Source of the DNA: Fictibacillus terranigra
GTDB taxonomy: Bacteria; Bacillota; Bacilli; Bacillales; Fictibacillaceae
Reading direction: 5' to 3'
Length of the DNA: 64,000 bases
Assembly (NCBI RefSeq): GCF_030412265.1
Contig: NZ_JAUHLN010000002.1
Coordinates: forward strand, 868,001 to 932,000
Below are positions 22,912 to 30,939 of the stretch, in pieces. The position numbers and the translations under genes were made by a program. Below the pieces are notes generated by a model. The model did not search any database. It had not been told where the DNA came from and saw nothing but the letters and a program-made list of their open reading frames with translations. The first letter of the stretch is position 1. Every line of letters starts with the position of its first letter.

Positions 22912-23796
22912 TTAGAACAGCAAAGAATATAGAAACACGACGACAGACAGAGACGTAACGATAATGAGTACGAGTTTTGTTTTAAACGTCCCGAGCATCA
23001 TCAGAAGATTCTTCATATCGAGCATCGGACCAAACACAAGAAAGGCAACGATCGAACCGGTGGAGAACGTACTTCTGAAGGAAGATGCAATAAATGCGTC
23101 TGCCTCTGAACAAAGTGATAGAACAAAAGCCAGCCCCATCATGACTAGAGATGATGAAGCTTGTCCCTGACCAATGGCCAATAATGTGGATGTTTTCACA
23201 TAAGTCTGTACAGCCGCTGCGATCAATGAACCAACCACTAAATATTTCCCCATGGAAAAAAACTCTTCTACAGCATGATTCAAAGTTTCTCCAATCTTTT
23301 GTTTGACGGTAAGCTTTTTAAGGGAATGATGGTGTCCTGCGGTGATTTTCAGGCCGTCCCCTTTATAAAAGAAAGCCAGAATCAAACCAACCACGACGGA
23401 TACAGCCAGCGCACCCCCGGCACGGTATAACGGCATCGTCCAGTTGCTGCCAAACGCAACATACGTTGAAAAAAGGACCACCGGATTGATGATCGGGCCT
23501 GTCAGCATAAAAGCGATACCCGCATAGATGGGCACCCCTTTGGAAACCAATCTCCTTACGATCGGCACGATGCCGCATTCACACGCTGGGAAAAGAGCCC
23601 CCAGGAATGAGGCGAACAATACAGCAAGAATTGGATTTTTGGGCATGACCCTTGCCACCAGTTCTTCCGAAACGAAGATCTGTATCATTCCCGCCATAAA
23701 AACACCGAGAACCACAAAGGGCAGCGCCTCTATCAAAATGGAAATAAATATTGTATTCATCTGCAAAAACGATTGCGGCAGTGATAAAAAGAGCAT
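22912..23796 (-). CDS. ycgR: YcgR-like permease (DUF318/ArsP_1 family)
   Basis: The 294-residue protein has eight or so transmembrane helices and the two family repeats. The first contains the motif LGALFPACECGIVPIVRRLVSKGVP with the conserved CECG cysteines, and the second the stretch ALSLCSEADAFIASSF-like LSLCSEADAFIA. A histidine-containing cytoplasmic loop (KITAGHHHSLKK) lies between them. ArsP relatives move organoarsenicals; the natural substrate of YcgR is not known. AGGAGG stands seven bases before the ATG. It is the first gene of a two-gene operon with ycgQ. Confidence 0.9.
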   Translation of the reverse strand: MLFLSLPQSFLQMNTIFISILIEALPFVVLGVFMAGMIQIFVSEELVARVMPKNPILAVLFASFLGALFPACECGIVPIVRRLVSKGVPIYAGIAFMLTGPIINPVVLFSTYVAFGSNWTMPLYRAGGALAVSVVVGLILAFFYKGDGLKITAGHHHSLKKLTVKQKIGETLNHAVEEFFSMGKYLVVGSLIAAAVQTYVKTSTLLAIGQGQASSSLVMMGLAFVLSLCSEADAFIASSFRSTFSTGSIVAFLVFGPMLDMKNLLMMLGTFKTKLVLIIVTSLSVVVFLYSLLF

Positions 23797-23882
23797 AGCT
23801 TGCCTCCTGGTGTTTTCCTTCTGCAGTAACTATAAGGCAAAATGCTTCAACCGTCTATTGATAACCTTTTATAAAAATATTC

Positions 23883-23918
23883 AAAAAAAAACTGCCGGTT
23901 AACTCATGACCGGCAGTT
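23883..23918 (-). terminator. Terminator of the DUF1992 gene
   Basis: ACTGCCGGT (23891-23899) pairs perfectly with ACCGGCAGT (23909-23917) and is followed on the minus strand by eight or more T residues. Confidence 0.93.
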
Positions 23919-23936
23919 GCTGCGATTTGGTTTTCC

Positions 23937-24353
23937 TCACTGTAAATACTCTTTCACAGTAACTTTGCGTTTTTGCACAGAAGGCGGGCAGGATAGATTG
24001 AAAGCTGTCACCTTTTTATTAATTTCATCAACTGTTCTTTTGATGTTATATTCAACGGTATACGTTTTAACTTCTTCCTTCAACTGCTCGATCTCTTTTC
24101 CAAGCTTCACCCAGTTGGGCAGTATGTTGTTTTCCTTCAAAATTTTGTTCAGCTGTTTATCCGGATTGTACGTAAGATCGCTGTCATCAAGAACTAACGG
24201 CTTGCCTTTTCCCTTAAGATCATCAAAGACCCCTTCTTTTTCGGCGCGTTTCACAATCGCAGTTAGATGGTCTTCGTAATACCAGCCCGTGTCTTCATCC
24301 TTCATGAGAATCTCTTTCTTCTGAAGCTCCTTGTCCAGCTCGTTTTCTTTCAT
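23937..24353 (-). CDS. DUF1992 / DnaJ-C28-like domain protein
   Basis: The 138-residue cytosolic protein shows the DUF1992 signature: EDHLTAIVKRAEKEGVFDDLKGKGKPLVLDD, then NKILKENNILPNWVKLGKEIEQL, followed by a helix with a conserved KRTVDEINKKVTAFNLSCPPSVQKR. Family members are the conserved domain of DnaJ homologue C28, with no J domain in bacteria and no known biochemical role. The N-terminal 20 residues form a charged helix. GGGAGG lies about nine bases before the ATG. It is a single gene with a strong terminator. Confidence 0.85.
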   Translation of the reverse strand: MKENELDKELQKKEILMKDEDTGWYYEDHLTAIVKRAEKEGVFDDLKGKGKPLVLDDSDLTYNPDKQLNKILKENNILPNWVKLGKEIEQLKEEVKTYTVEYNIKRTVDEINKKVTAFNLSCPPSVQKRKVTVKEYLQ

Positions 24354-24486
24354 ACTATAATACCTCCCTGCCGTTTTAGGATGTATCTATATCTTCATGA
24401 TACGCTAAAGATCATCCTTACTTCAGGAAAATTGTTACATTTCATTGACAAGCGAAAGGCTAGTTCAACATAAGCAGGTGTGATTG

Positions 24487-24567
24487 ATGGAGCTGATGCG
24501 TTGTCCAGCATGTAACGTGCTGTGTTTGGCAGGTAAACTGCTAAAACTCGCCTGTAAACCCGGATAA
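24487..24567 (+). CDS. Possible 26-residue zinc-ribbon-like fragment
   Basis: The frame opens with MELMRCPACNVLCLAGKLLK and has an AGGTGTG before the ATG. The CPAC and trailing Cys residues resemble one half of a zinc ribbon, but the reading frame then runs into the GTAAAC repeats and stops. It could be a truncated gene or chance. Low confidence. Confidence 0.25.
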   Translation: MELMRCPACNVLCLAGKLLKLACKPG

Positions 24568-24606
24568 GCGGATCGTAAACTCGGAAAAACGGACCCGCAC
24601 GTAAAC
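24533..24606. repeat. Imperfect tandem repeats, 21-base period, with GTAAAC core
   Basis: GTAAAC starts at 24533, 24554, 24575 and 24601. The second and third units are about 75 percent alike (GTAAACyCGGAwAArCGGA). The first is more divergent and the last interval is 26 bases. Confidence 0.7.
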
Positions 24607-24617
24607 AAAATGAGTAA

Positions 24618-24655
24618 ATGAAAACCCGTGATCGAAATCAATCACGGGTTTAAAA
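24618..24655 (-). terminator. Terminator of the yfiY-like gene
   Basis: AAAACCCGTGAT pairs with ATCACGGGTTT, with a loop GAAATCA, flanked by A and T tracts. It lies just beyond the lipoprotein stop. Confidence 0.9.
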
Positions 24656-24659
24656 AGTT

Positions 24660-25616
24660 CTATTTCTTTACTAGATATTTTTCGATGTCATCGAGCAATA
24701 AATTAGCTGCTTTAACGCCGCCGGCTGTATTCCAGATCGCATCGGACACCTTGTGGACGTGGCCATTTTTTACAGCGCTCAGGTTCTTCCAAAGCGGATC
24801 GTTTGTCCATTCTTTTTCTTGCTTTGTTGCTCCGCCATCTCCAACTTCATACGTGAAGTAGAAAAGCTCATCGCCATCCATTTGCGGGATTTGTTCTTTT
24901 GTCACTTCAGCTACAAAATCATCTTTGCTTTCTACTTTAGGGCGATTAAAGCCTAATTGATCAAGAACTACCCCAGAGAATGAATTTGTCAGATAGATGC
25001 GGGAAATTCCTGGCATAAAGCGGACGACAGAAATCTCTTTGTTCAAGTTATTGCCCGCTTTTTCCTTGATCTCCTTCACACGCTGATCATAATCACTGAT
25101 CACTTTGTTTCCTTGTTCTTCTTTATTTAACGCTTTGGAGTATAACTTGAAGTTGCTTTTCCAGTTGCCTCGAAGATCTTCAGAGAATACGGTCGGAGCA
25201 ATCTTGTTTAATTGATCATAAATTTTTTCCTGTCTCATCTTATTACCGATGATAAGATCCGGCTTTAAAGAAGCGATCTTCTCAAGATTTACCTGGCTTT
25301 CATCACCAACGACTTCGACACCTTTCATCTCACCTTTGATATGATCGTACCAAGGGTTTCCAAGCCAGGATTTCACTGCTCCTACAGGTTTAACCCCCAT
25401 TGCGAGTACTGCTTCGGTTCCTTCATTCGTTAATACAACAACACGCTTAGCACTTTTTACTTTGGTCGTTCCCATGGCATGCTTGACGCTGTATCCTTTG
25501 GAATCATCTCCGGCTTTTTCCTTTTCTCCTGTTCCGCCGCACGCAGCCAAGAGCATGACAGATACAATCGTAAGTATAATTCCCAGCTTCGAATATGTAG
25601 ACTTTAATGTCTTCAT
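24660..25616 (-). CDS. Siderophore-iron ABC transporter substrate-binding lipoprotein (YfiY-like)
   Basis: The 318-residue protein has a lipoprotein signal (VMLLAACGG, Cys about 26) and a class III binding-protein fold: KRVVVLTNEGTEAVLAMGVKPVGAVKSWLGNPWY, KPDLIIGNKMRQEKIYDQL, and a C-terminal domain with LSAVKNGHVHKVSDAIWNTAGG. The pattern resembles YfiY, the B. subtilis receptor for schizokinen/arthrobactin-type hydroxamates, more than FeuA or FhuD. It faces the outside and delivers Fe-siderophore to the permease encoded divergently at 25777. A Fur box lies in the promoter. Confidence 0.9.
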   Translation of the reverse strand: MKTLKSTYSKLGIILTIVSVMLLAACGGTGEKEKAGDDSKGYSVKHAMGTTKVKSAKRVVVLTNEGTEAVLAMGVKPVGAVKSWLGNPWYDHIKGEMKGVEVVGDESQVNLEKIASLKPDLIIGNKMRQEKIYDQLNKIAPTVFSEDLRGNWKSNFKLYSKALNKEEQGNKVISDYDQRVKEIKEKAGNNLNKEISVVRFMPGISRIYLTNSFSGVVLDQLGFNRPKVESKDDFVAEVTKEQIPQMDGDELFYFTYEVGDGGATKQEKEWTNDPLWKNLSAVKNGHVHKVSDAIWNTAGGVKAANLLLDDIEKYLVKK

Positions 25617-25634
25617 TTCTTTCTCCCCTTCAAA

Positions 25635-25649
25635 TGATAATGGTTTTCA
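25635..25649. promoter_or_regulatory. Fur box, lipoprotein side
   Basis: TGATAATGGTTTTCA matches 13 of 15 positions of the consensus TGATAATNATTATCA. It lies 19 to 33 bases upstream of the lipoprotein start. Confidence 0.8.
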
Positions 25650-25698
25650 TTTACAATCAGCATCATACCTGATAATAAAAGAATTTGTCAATACTAAT

Positions 25699-25713
25699 TG
25701 ATAATGATTTTCA
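25699..25713. promoter_or_regulatory. Fur box, permease side
   Basis: TGATAATGATTTTCA matches 14 of 15 consensus positions. It lies six bases upstream of the -35 box of the permease operon. Confidence 0.88.
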
Positions 25714-25719
25714 AAGTCA

Positions 25720-25748
25720 TTGACATGGGACACTGCCTTTACTAAACT
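25720..25748 (+). promoter_or_regulatory. Promoter of the iron-permease operon
   Basis: TTGACA (25720-25725) and TAAACT (25743-25748) are 17 bases apart, giving a transcript start about 20 bases before the first permease ATG. Confidence 0.75.
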
Positions 25749-25776
25749 GGAATTAATTCAAATAATTGAGGTAATT

Positions 25777-26784
25777 ATGAACGGGATCATTCAAACAAAC
25801 AAATACAAAACAGTATTTCTTTTTTCCGGGTCGATACTGCTTGCCGTTTTTATGGCATTGAGTGTGGTGCTTGGGTATACAGACACGAGCTGGAAAACAG
25901 CGCTCGAGGCGTTTACCCATTTTAATGGATCAAACGAACATTTGATCATTCAAAATGCTCGTCTGCCTCGTGCCCTCATCGGTGCAGTGGTAGGCGTGTC
26001 ATTGGCGCTTGCCGGAGTATTGCTTCAAGCCATCACCCGGAACCCGATCGCTTCAACCGATATTTTCGGGCTAAATGCGGGTGCGGGATTCTTTATTGTT
26101 TTAGCCGTTTCCTTTTTCAATATTACTTCTCTGCAGCAATTCACCTGGCTCGCTTTTACAGGAGCTGCGGTATCCGCTATTGCCGTGTATTTATTGGGAT
26201 CAGCGGGACGCAACGGTTTAACCCCTATAAAAATGACGCTTGCCGGTGCAGTTATCGCTGCAATGTTTGCTTCTCTCACTCAGGGAATGCTAGTTGCCAA
26301 TGAAAAAGCCCTTGAGGAAGTGCTGTTCTGGCTTGCAGGATCCATACAGGGGAGAAAGCTGGAATGGCTTTATCCTGTACTGCCCTATCTTCTTATCGCA
26401 TGGGCAGGTTCCATGCTCATATTCAGACAGCTGAATATTTTCCTGCTCGGAGAAGACGTGGCCAAAAGCCTCGGGCAGCGTACAATCGTATTTAAAATTC
26501 TGGCTGGTGTGCTTATTGTATTTCTGGCTGGGGGTTCTGTAGCAGTTGCCGGTCCTATCGGTTTTATCGGTATTGTTGTTCCGCATATCGCCCGTTATCT
26601 CGTCGGCAACGACCATCGCTGGGTGATTCCGTATTCGGCTCTTCTTGGCGGAATACTGTTGATTGCAGCTGACATCAGTGCCAGATACATCATTTTGCCC
26701 GAAGAAGTGCCAGTTGGTGTAATGACCGCACTAATCGGCACACCATTTTTTATTCATATTGTACGAAAAGGACAATTCAAATGA
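25777..26784 (+). CDS. FecCD-family siderophore permease, first subunit
   Basis: The 335-residue protein has about nine or ten hydrophobic segments and the FecCD/BtuC family motifs: IIQNARLPRALIGAVVGVSLALAGVLLQAITRNPIASTDIFGLNAGAG near the N terminus, and GFIGIVVPHIARYLVGNDHRW (the EAA-like coupling loop to the ATPase) near the C terminus. It forms the membrane channel with the second permease. The ATG at 25777 is preceded by GAGGT. It overlaps the next gene by four bases (ATGA), so the two are coupled. Confidence 0.93.
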   Translation: MNGIIQTNKYKTVFLFSGSILLAVFMALSVVLGYTDTSWKTALEAFTHFNGSNEHLIIQNARLPRALIGAVVGVSLALAGVLLQAITRNPIASTDIFGLNAGAGFFIVLAVSFFNITSLQQFTWLAFTGAAVSAIAVYLLGSAGRNGLTPIKMTLAGAVIAAMFASLTQGMLVANEKALEEVLFWLAGSIQGRKLEWLYPVLPYLLIAWAGSMLIFRQLNIFLLGEDVAKSLGQRTIVFKILAGVLIVFLAGGSVAVAGPIGFIGIVVPHIARYLVGNDHRWVIPYSALLGGILLIAADISARYIILPEEVPVGVMTALIGTPFFIHIVRKGQFK

Positions 26785-27827
26785 GCAAGTATGTAACCGT
26801 TAGATCCAAGAGTCATTCCATGTTACTTGATAAAAAAGCGTTGATCATATCCATCGTTCTTTTTCTTTTTATGGCGGGGATCATGTCGGTCAGCATAGGA
26901 ATCGGTGAGCTGTACATTTCCCCTCTTGAAGTGCTTAAATCTTTAACGGGAACCGGATCCGGTATGAACGATGTCGTCATCCAGCAGTTCAGACTTCCCA
27001 GAATTTTAATCGCCGTTATGGCTGGAGCGTCCCTCTCTCTTGCAGGGGCGATATTGCAAGGAGTGATCCGAAACCCTCTTGCATCTCCGGATATGCTCGG
27101 TATATCAACAGGAGCAGGTTTTGCAGCTGTTACCTTCATCACGATGTTTAGCAATCAAAGCAACAACTTGAAAGTAAGCATTGGTTATTTACCCGTTGCG
27201 GCTGTTCTGGGCGCGTTCGGGATGGCCGCTCTCATCTATATCCTTGCCTGGAAGCGCGGGATAGCTCCAGTCCGGCTGATTTTAATCGGTGTCGGCCTAA
27301 TGACCGCTACACAGGCACTCACTACCCTCATGATCATCCTGGGCCCGATTTATGCGGCTTCACAGGCGACGATCTGGCTGACCGGAACCGTTTATGCTGC
27401 CAACTGGCAGGATGTAAACAGCCTTTTGCCATGGTTTCTCATCCTTGTTCCTGTTCTGCTCTTTTTTAGCCGAACGCTGAATATCCAGGAATTGGGCGAC
27501 GAAGTAGCAACCAGTCTAGGGCATTCGGTCCACAAGGGACGGTTTGTGCTGCTTCTCATCAGTACAGCACTTGCAGGTTCTGCTGTAGCTTTTACAGGAG
27601 CGATCGGTTTTGTTGGACTAATTGGTCCACATATTGCCAGAAGGCTGGTCGGTTCGTCCTTCGGTGCAATGCTTCCTGTTTCGGGTTTTTTGGGTGCGAT
27701 TCTGGTCCTGCTCGCTGATTTGGCCGGCCGTACACTGTTTTCACCGTTGGAAGTGCCAGCGGGCGTGTTCACGGCTGCCATTGGAGCACCCTATTTTATC
27801 TATTTGCTTTTTAAAAACCATGGTTAG
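26781..27827 (+). CDS. FecCD-family siderophore permease, second subunit
   Basis: The 348-residue protein is a paralogue of the preceding permease: IQQFRLPRILIAVMAGASLSLAGAILQGVIRNPLASPDMLGISTGAG, then GAIGFVGLIGPHIARRLVGSSFGAMLPVSG, with nine to ten membrane helices. The two different permeases probably form a heterodimer, as YfiZ/YfhA do for YfiY in B. subtilis. AAAGGACAA precedes the ATG. Ten bases separate it from the ATPase gene. Confidence 0.93.
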   Translation: MSKYVTVRSKSHSMLLDKKALIISIVLFLFMAGIMSVSIGIGELYISPLEVLKSLTGTGSGMNDVVIQQFRLPRILIAVMAGASLSLAGAILQGVIRNPLASPDMLGISTGAGFAAVTFITMFSNQSNNLKVSIGYLPVAAVLGAFGMAALIYILAWKRGIAPVRLILIGVGLMTATQALTTLMIILGPIYAASQATIWLTGTVYAANWQDVNSLLPWFLILVPVLLFFSRTLNIQELGDEVATSLGHSVHKGRFVLLLISTALAGSAVAFTGAIGFVGLIGPHIARRLVGSSFGAMLPVSGFLGAILVLLADLAGRTLFSPLEVPAGVFTAAIGAPYFIYLLFKNHG

Positions 27828-27837
27828 GAGCGATATC

Positions 27838-28656
27838 ATGTCCATTCGAACAGAATCACTGACATTGTCATATGGAAAGAATCCTGTGATTAATGATTTA
27901 AAAATAGCGATACCTAAAGGAGAAATCACCGTATTGATCGGCAGTAACGGCTGCGGGAAATCTACTCTTCTCCGGTCGATGGCCCGACTCCTCTCTCCTG
28001 AGGAGGGGTCCATCCTATTGAATGGCAAAGACATCGCCAAGCGTTCAACAAAGCAAGTAGCCAAAGAGCTCGCCATACTTCCACAGGGGCCTGTTGCACC
28101 CGAAGGATTAACCGTCCTCCAGCTCGTCAAGCAAGGCAGATTTCCTTATCAGTCCTGGCTTAAACAGTGGTCTGCACAGGACGAGGAAGCTGTTTATCAT
28201 GCACTTGAAGCGACCAATATGCTCCAATTTGCAGAGAGAAGTGTTGATTCGCTATCCGGAGGACAAAGACAGCGCGCCTGGATAGCGATGACGCTTGCAC
28301 AGGGTACAGAAACCATCCTTCTTGATGAACCGACTACGTATTTGGATATGACCCACCAGATTGAAATTCTTGATCTGCTTTTTGATTTAAACCAAAAAGA
28401 GCAGCGCACGATTGTAATGGTTCTTCATGATCTAAATTTAGCCTGCCGCTATGCCCATCATCTTGTAGCGATTCAGAATAGCACCGTCTTTGCACAAGGC
28501 CGTCCGGAAGACATTATGGATGAACAGCTTGTTTCTGACGTTTTCAGACTGCCGTGTAAAATCGTCAATGATCCTTTATTGGGCACCCCGATGTGCATTC
28601 CATATGGAAAGGGGCGAACAGCTGGCCATGGTACCCGCTCAGCTCAATATGCGTGA
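27838..28656 (+). CDS. Siderophore ABC transporter ATPase (FepC/YusV type)
   Basis: The 272-residue protein has the Walker A GSNGCGKST (residues about 38-46), Q loop LAILPQGP, ABC signature LSGGQRQRAWIAM, Walker B TILLDEPTTYLD and switch His (VLHDLNLA). This is the FecE/FhuC class of iron-siderophore ATPases. The ATG at 27838 has TTAGGAG eight bases before it; the frame stays open into the permease gene but without a start signal. Its 3-prime end overlaps the next gene. B. subtilis uses a shared ATPase (YusV) encoded elsewhere; here it lies with the permeases. Confidence 0.95.
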   Translation: MSIRTESLTLSYGKNPVINDLKIAIPKGEITVLIGSNGCGKSTLLRSMARLLSPEEGSILLNGKDIAKRSTKQVAKELAILPQGPVAPEGLTVLQLVKQGRFPYQSWLKQWSAQDEEAVYHALEATNMLQFAERSVDSLSGGQRQRAWIAMTLAQGTETILLDEPTTYLDMTHQIEILDLLFDLNQKEQRTIVMVLHDLNLACRYAHHLVAIQNSTVFAQGRPEDIMDEQLVSDVFRLPCKIVNDPLLGTPMCIPYGKGRTAGHGTRSAQYA

Positions 28657-29398
28657 TGTGATTGGCTGGTCCGAGTCGGAAAAGCTCTATTTTGAAAACA
28701 AATGCCGCTTTCAATTTCACTTTTCAAAGGAAAAAGCCGCATTTGCAGCGAAAAGATTACTGAATCGTGAGAATATGCTTTCCTTTATTGAAGAAGCAGC
28801 CAAAAAAATAGGATCTCGGGAAGATAGAGTCACTGCCTCTTTGTTTTTTAAACGGTATGTCTTTTGCTGCCTGACTTCCTCGCTTTACGCGCTTTCCTTG
28901 AGGAACAAGCAGTTTGACATGAGGCTCCAAAACGTGATCATTATCGATGAACAGGACAAGCACAGCTGGCTTCCCTCCTTCTCCCTCCAAAACCTGGAAG
29001 GTATCTCCATGGCCGGCGACCGGGAAAGATGGCGTTCCTCCGTGATCGAAATGATCTTTGCCCAAAACATCACCATCCTGCTCGATCATCTGGCCCTTTA
29101 TACGAAAGCTTCAAAAGCTATGCTTTGGGAGAACGCACTCATCTATATAGCATGGCTTTATGATGCATGGCGATCAGAGGAACATCCCGCTCATATAAAA
29201 AAGCGGCTGGAAGAAGATTACCGGTTCATCGTACAGGAAGCGGAAGGTTTTCATTTCGGAACCTCCTCCAATCCTTTTTTGAATTCATCCAGAAAATACG
29301 AGGAAAAGGAAATGCCAAAAAGGCAGACGTGCTGTCTATACTACAGAACAGATGGAGGTACATGCTGCAAGACATGCCCTCTGAAAGAAGCCGACTGA
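28604..29398 (+). CDS. FhuF-like ferric-siderophore reductase
   Basis: The roughly 264-residue protein ends in a cysteine cluster QTCCLYYRTDGGTCCKTCP, close to the CC-x9-11-C-x2-C [2Fe-2S] signature of FhuF, and carries the FhuF middle region SLFFKRYVFCCLTSSLYALSL. FhuF-type proteins reduce the Fe3+-siderophore in the cytosol to free iron. The gene overlaps the ATPase by about 50 bases and sits at the end of a Fur-controlled operon, which fits this role. The start is uncertain: ATG at 28604 or 28628, both without a clear ribosome site, so translational coupling is likely. It has no signal peptide. Confidence 0.85.
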   Translation: MERGEQLAMVPAQLNMRDVIGWSESEKLYFENKCRFQFHFSKEKAAFAAKRLLNRENMLSFIEEAAKKIGSREDRVTASLFFKRYVFCCLTSSLYALSLRNKQFDMRLQNVIIIDEQDKHSWLPSFSLQNLEGISMAGDRERWRSSVIEMIFAQNITILLDHLALYTKASKAMLWENALIYIAWLYDAWRSEEHPAHIKKRLEEDYRFIVQEAEGFHFGTSSNPFLNSSRKYEEKEMPKRQTCCLYYRTDGGTCCKTCPLKEAD

Positions 29399-29421
29399 TC
29401 CATTGAATATCAGGCGGCTTT
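29386..29421 (+). terminator. Terminator of the iron-uptake operon
   Basis: AAGCCGACTGAT (29388-29399) pairs with ATCAGGCGGCTT (29409-29420) with one mismatch and is followed by TTTGTTT. It overlaps the end of the reductase gene. Confidence 0.8.
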
Positions 29422-29422
29422 T

Positions 29423-29448
29423 GTTTGTATCATAATAATATTGGGTAT
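29423..29448 (+). promoter_or_regulatory. sigma-B-type promoter of the DUF948 gene
   Basis: GTTTGT (29423-29428) and GGGTAT (29443-29448) are 14 bases apart, matching the general-stress consensus GTTTAA-N12/15-GGGWAW at 10 of 12 positions. Confidence 0.65.
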
Positions 29449-29480
29449 CACTTTATTAAAGAGAACAAAGGAGGATGAAC

Positions 29481-29777
29481 ATGGCCTTAATTTATATCAG
29501 TATCGGTGTTGTCGCTGCTGCCTTAGTTTTCCTTGCGGTCTATGCCGTTAAGCTGATGAAGTCGAGCCGGCAGACGATGGAAAACTTAAACCGTACAACA
29601 CAGCTCATGCAGGCAGAAATGAATGATGTAACGAACCAGACCGCTCTTCTGAATGAAAAAACGGAATATCTAAAATATGATTTGTATAACAAAAAGCAAA
29701 ACGTTACAAGTGTTGGAGAAGCTGTTAAAGAATTGAAGAGTACGACAACAGAACTCCTCCGAACGTTTAAAAAGTAA
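29481..29777 (+). CDS. DUF948 (YtxG-like) membrane protein
   Basis: The 98-residue protein has one N-terminal transmembrane helix (LIYISIGVVAAALVFLAVYAV) followed by a long coiled-coil-like helix with repeated polar heptads (QTMENLNRTTQLMQAEMNDV...). DUF948 proteins of bacilli, such as YtxG, belong to the general stress regulon and are usually encoded next to YtxH. Here the YtxH-like gene lies elsewhere (53.3 kb), also with a sigma-B-type promoter. AAGGAGG lies six bases before the chosen ATG at 29481; an ATG at 29475 overlaps that site. Confidence 0.85.
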   Translation: MALIYISIGVVAAALVFLAVYAVKLMKSSRQTMENLNRTTQLMQAEMNDVTNQTALLNEKTEYLKYDLYNKKQNVTSVGEAVKELKSTTTELLRTFKK

Positions 29778-29811
29778 ACAGCCGCAAGCCCTGACCTGAG
29801 GGCTGCGGCTG
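29769..29811 (-). terminator. Terminator of the nitronate monooxygenase gene
   Basis: A 13-bp interrupted stem, CAGCCGCAAGCCCT with AGGGCTGCGGCTG, is followed on the minus strand by TTTACTTTTT. It may also slow transcription from the other side. Confidence 0.8.
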
Positions 29812-29819
29812 CATTGCTG

Positions 29820-30890
29820 TTAAAAAGGGGGCATCCGGCTTATAACCTGGTTGTAGTCCTTCACCAGGTTTTCCATGATTTCATGGGCCGACAGTCTTGT
29901 TGCCATAGGAGCACCTTGCCCTGCCCATAATGACATCCACTCACTTTTGCCTTGGATTGCCGCCTGTTTTCGGATATCCGAAGTCAGCGCATTCTGAATG
30001 GGATAGGGTGGGAGATTTTCTTCTCCTGCCATCTGCTCCATAAAATCATTATTGATGCCTCGGGCCATTTTTCCTGAGAACGCCTTCGTCAGTTTCAGAT
30101 CCGTTTCTTTCGCCTGAAAGATCGCATCTTTATGCAGAGGATGAGCGCCGCTTTCAGCTGAAGCTAAAAAGGCCGTACCCAGCTGTACTCCGCTCGCTCC
30201 AAGTGCCATAGCTGCAGCAATTCCCCGCCCGTCCATAATTCCTCCAGCTGCTATGACAGGTACAGAAACCGCGTCTGTGAGCAAGGGAACGAGAGTCATC
30301 GATCCAATCAAAGCGTCTTCTGCTTCACCGATAAACGTACCCCGGTGGCCTCCAGCTTCACTGCCCTGAGCTGAAATAACGTCAACTCCCTCGGCTTCCA
30401 GCTGCCGGGCCTCTTCCACTGATGTTGCAGTCGCCATGATCGTTATTCCTTGCTCTTTCAGTTGGCCGACAAGTTCGGTCGAAGGTGAGTTAAAAGTAAA
30501 ACTCACAATGGATACTTGAGCATCCAGAACCGTTTGAAGCTGGTCTTGAAAGATAGACTGATAGCCAGACTCCGCCGATGCCTGTTCCATGCCAAGCGAA
30601 GAGCGGAACGGTGCCAGCCGCTTGCGCATTTTCTCCGTCCGCACGCTATCCTCCATGAACACTTCAGGAAGGAACAAGTTAACGGCGCAGGGCTTATTCG
30701 TTAATTCCTTCATGGTATGGATGGCTGCCTCCAGATCGGCAGGGGTCATATAACCCGCTCCAAGAGTTCCTAATCCTCCGGCATTCGAAACGGCTGCAGC
30801 AAGCTCAGGAGTCGCTGGCCCGCCGGCCATTCCTGCTTGAACAATTGGATATTGAATGCCGAACAGTGATGTGATGGATTGCTTCATCAT
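29820..30890 (-). CDS. Nitronate monooxygenase (2-nitropropane dioxygenase family)
   Basis: The 356-residue TIM-barrel flavoprotein has the FMN site GIQYPIVQAGMAGG at its N terminus, the phosphate loop VIAAGGIMDGRGIAAAMALGASGVQLGTAFL, and the conserved SAQGSEAGGHRG stretch with the catalytic His. It oxidises alkyl nitronates such as propionate-3-nitronate with O2, protecting metabolism; some relatives are enoyl-ACP reductases (FabK), but the AQGxEAGGHRG motif favours the monooxygenase. Start at ATG 30890 (or the next codon, 30887) after AGGAGAGG. The open frame extends upstream without signals. Confidence 0.87.
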   Translation of the reverse strand: MMKQSITSLFGIQYPIVQAGMAGGPATPELAAAVSNAGGLGTLGAGYMTPADLEAAIHTMKELTNKPCAVNLFLPEVFMEDSVRTEKMRKRLAPFRSSLGMEQASAESGYQSIFQDQLQTVLDAQVSIVSFTFNSPSTELVGQLKEQGITIMATATSVEEARQLEAEGVDVISAQGSEAGGHRGTFIGEAEDALIGSMTLVPLLTDAVSVPVIAAGGIMDGRGIAAAMALGASGVQLGTAFLASAESGAHPLHKDAIFQAKETDLKLTKAFSGKMARGINNDFMEQMAGEENLPPYPIQNALTSDIRKQAAIQGKSEWMSLWAGQGAPMATRLSAHEIMENLVKDYNQVISRMPPF

Positions 30891-30939
30891 AGCACCTCTC
30901 CTCTGTTTGGTTTCAGTCATGCACTCCAGTTTGAGTGTA

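Larger units (their letters stand above)
24354..24659. other. 306-base intergenic region with a repeat cluster
   Basis: Between the DUF1992 gene and the siderophore-binding lipoprotein are a possible 26-codon ORF, a cluster of 21-base repeats containing GTAAAC, and the lipoprotein terminator. The first 110 bases are upstream sequence of the DUF1992 gene without a clear promoter. Confidence 0.6.
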
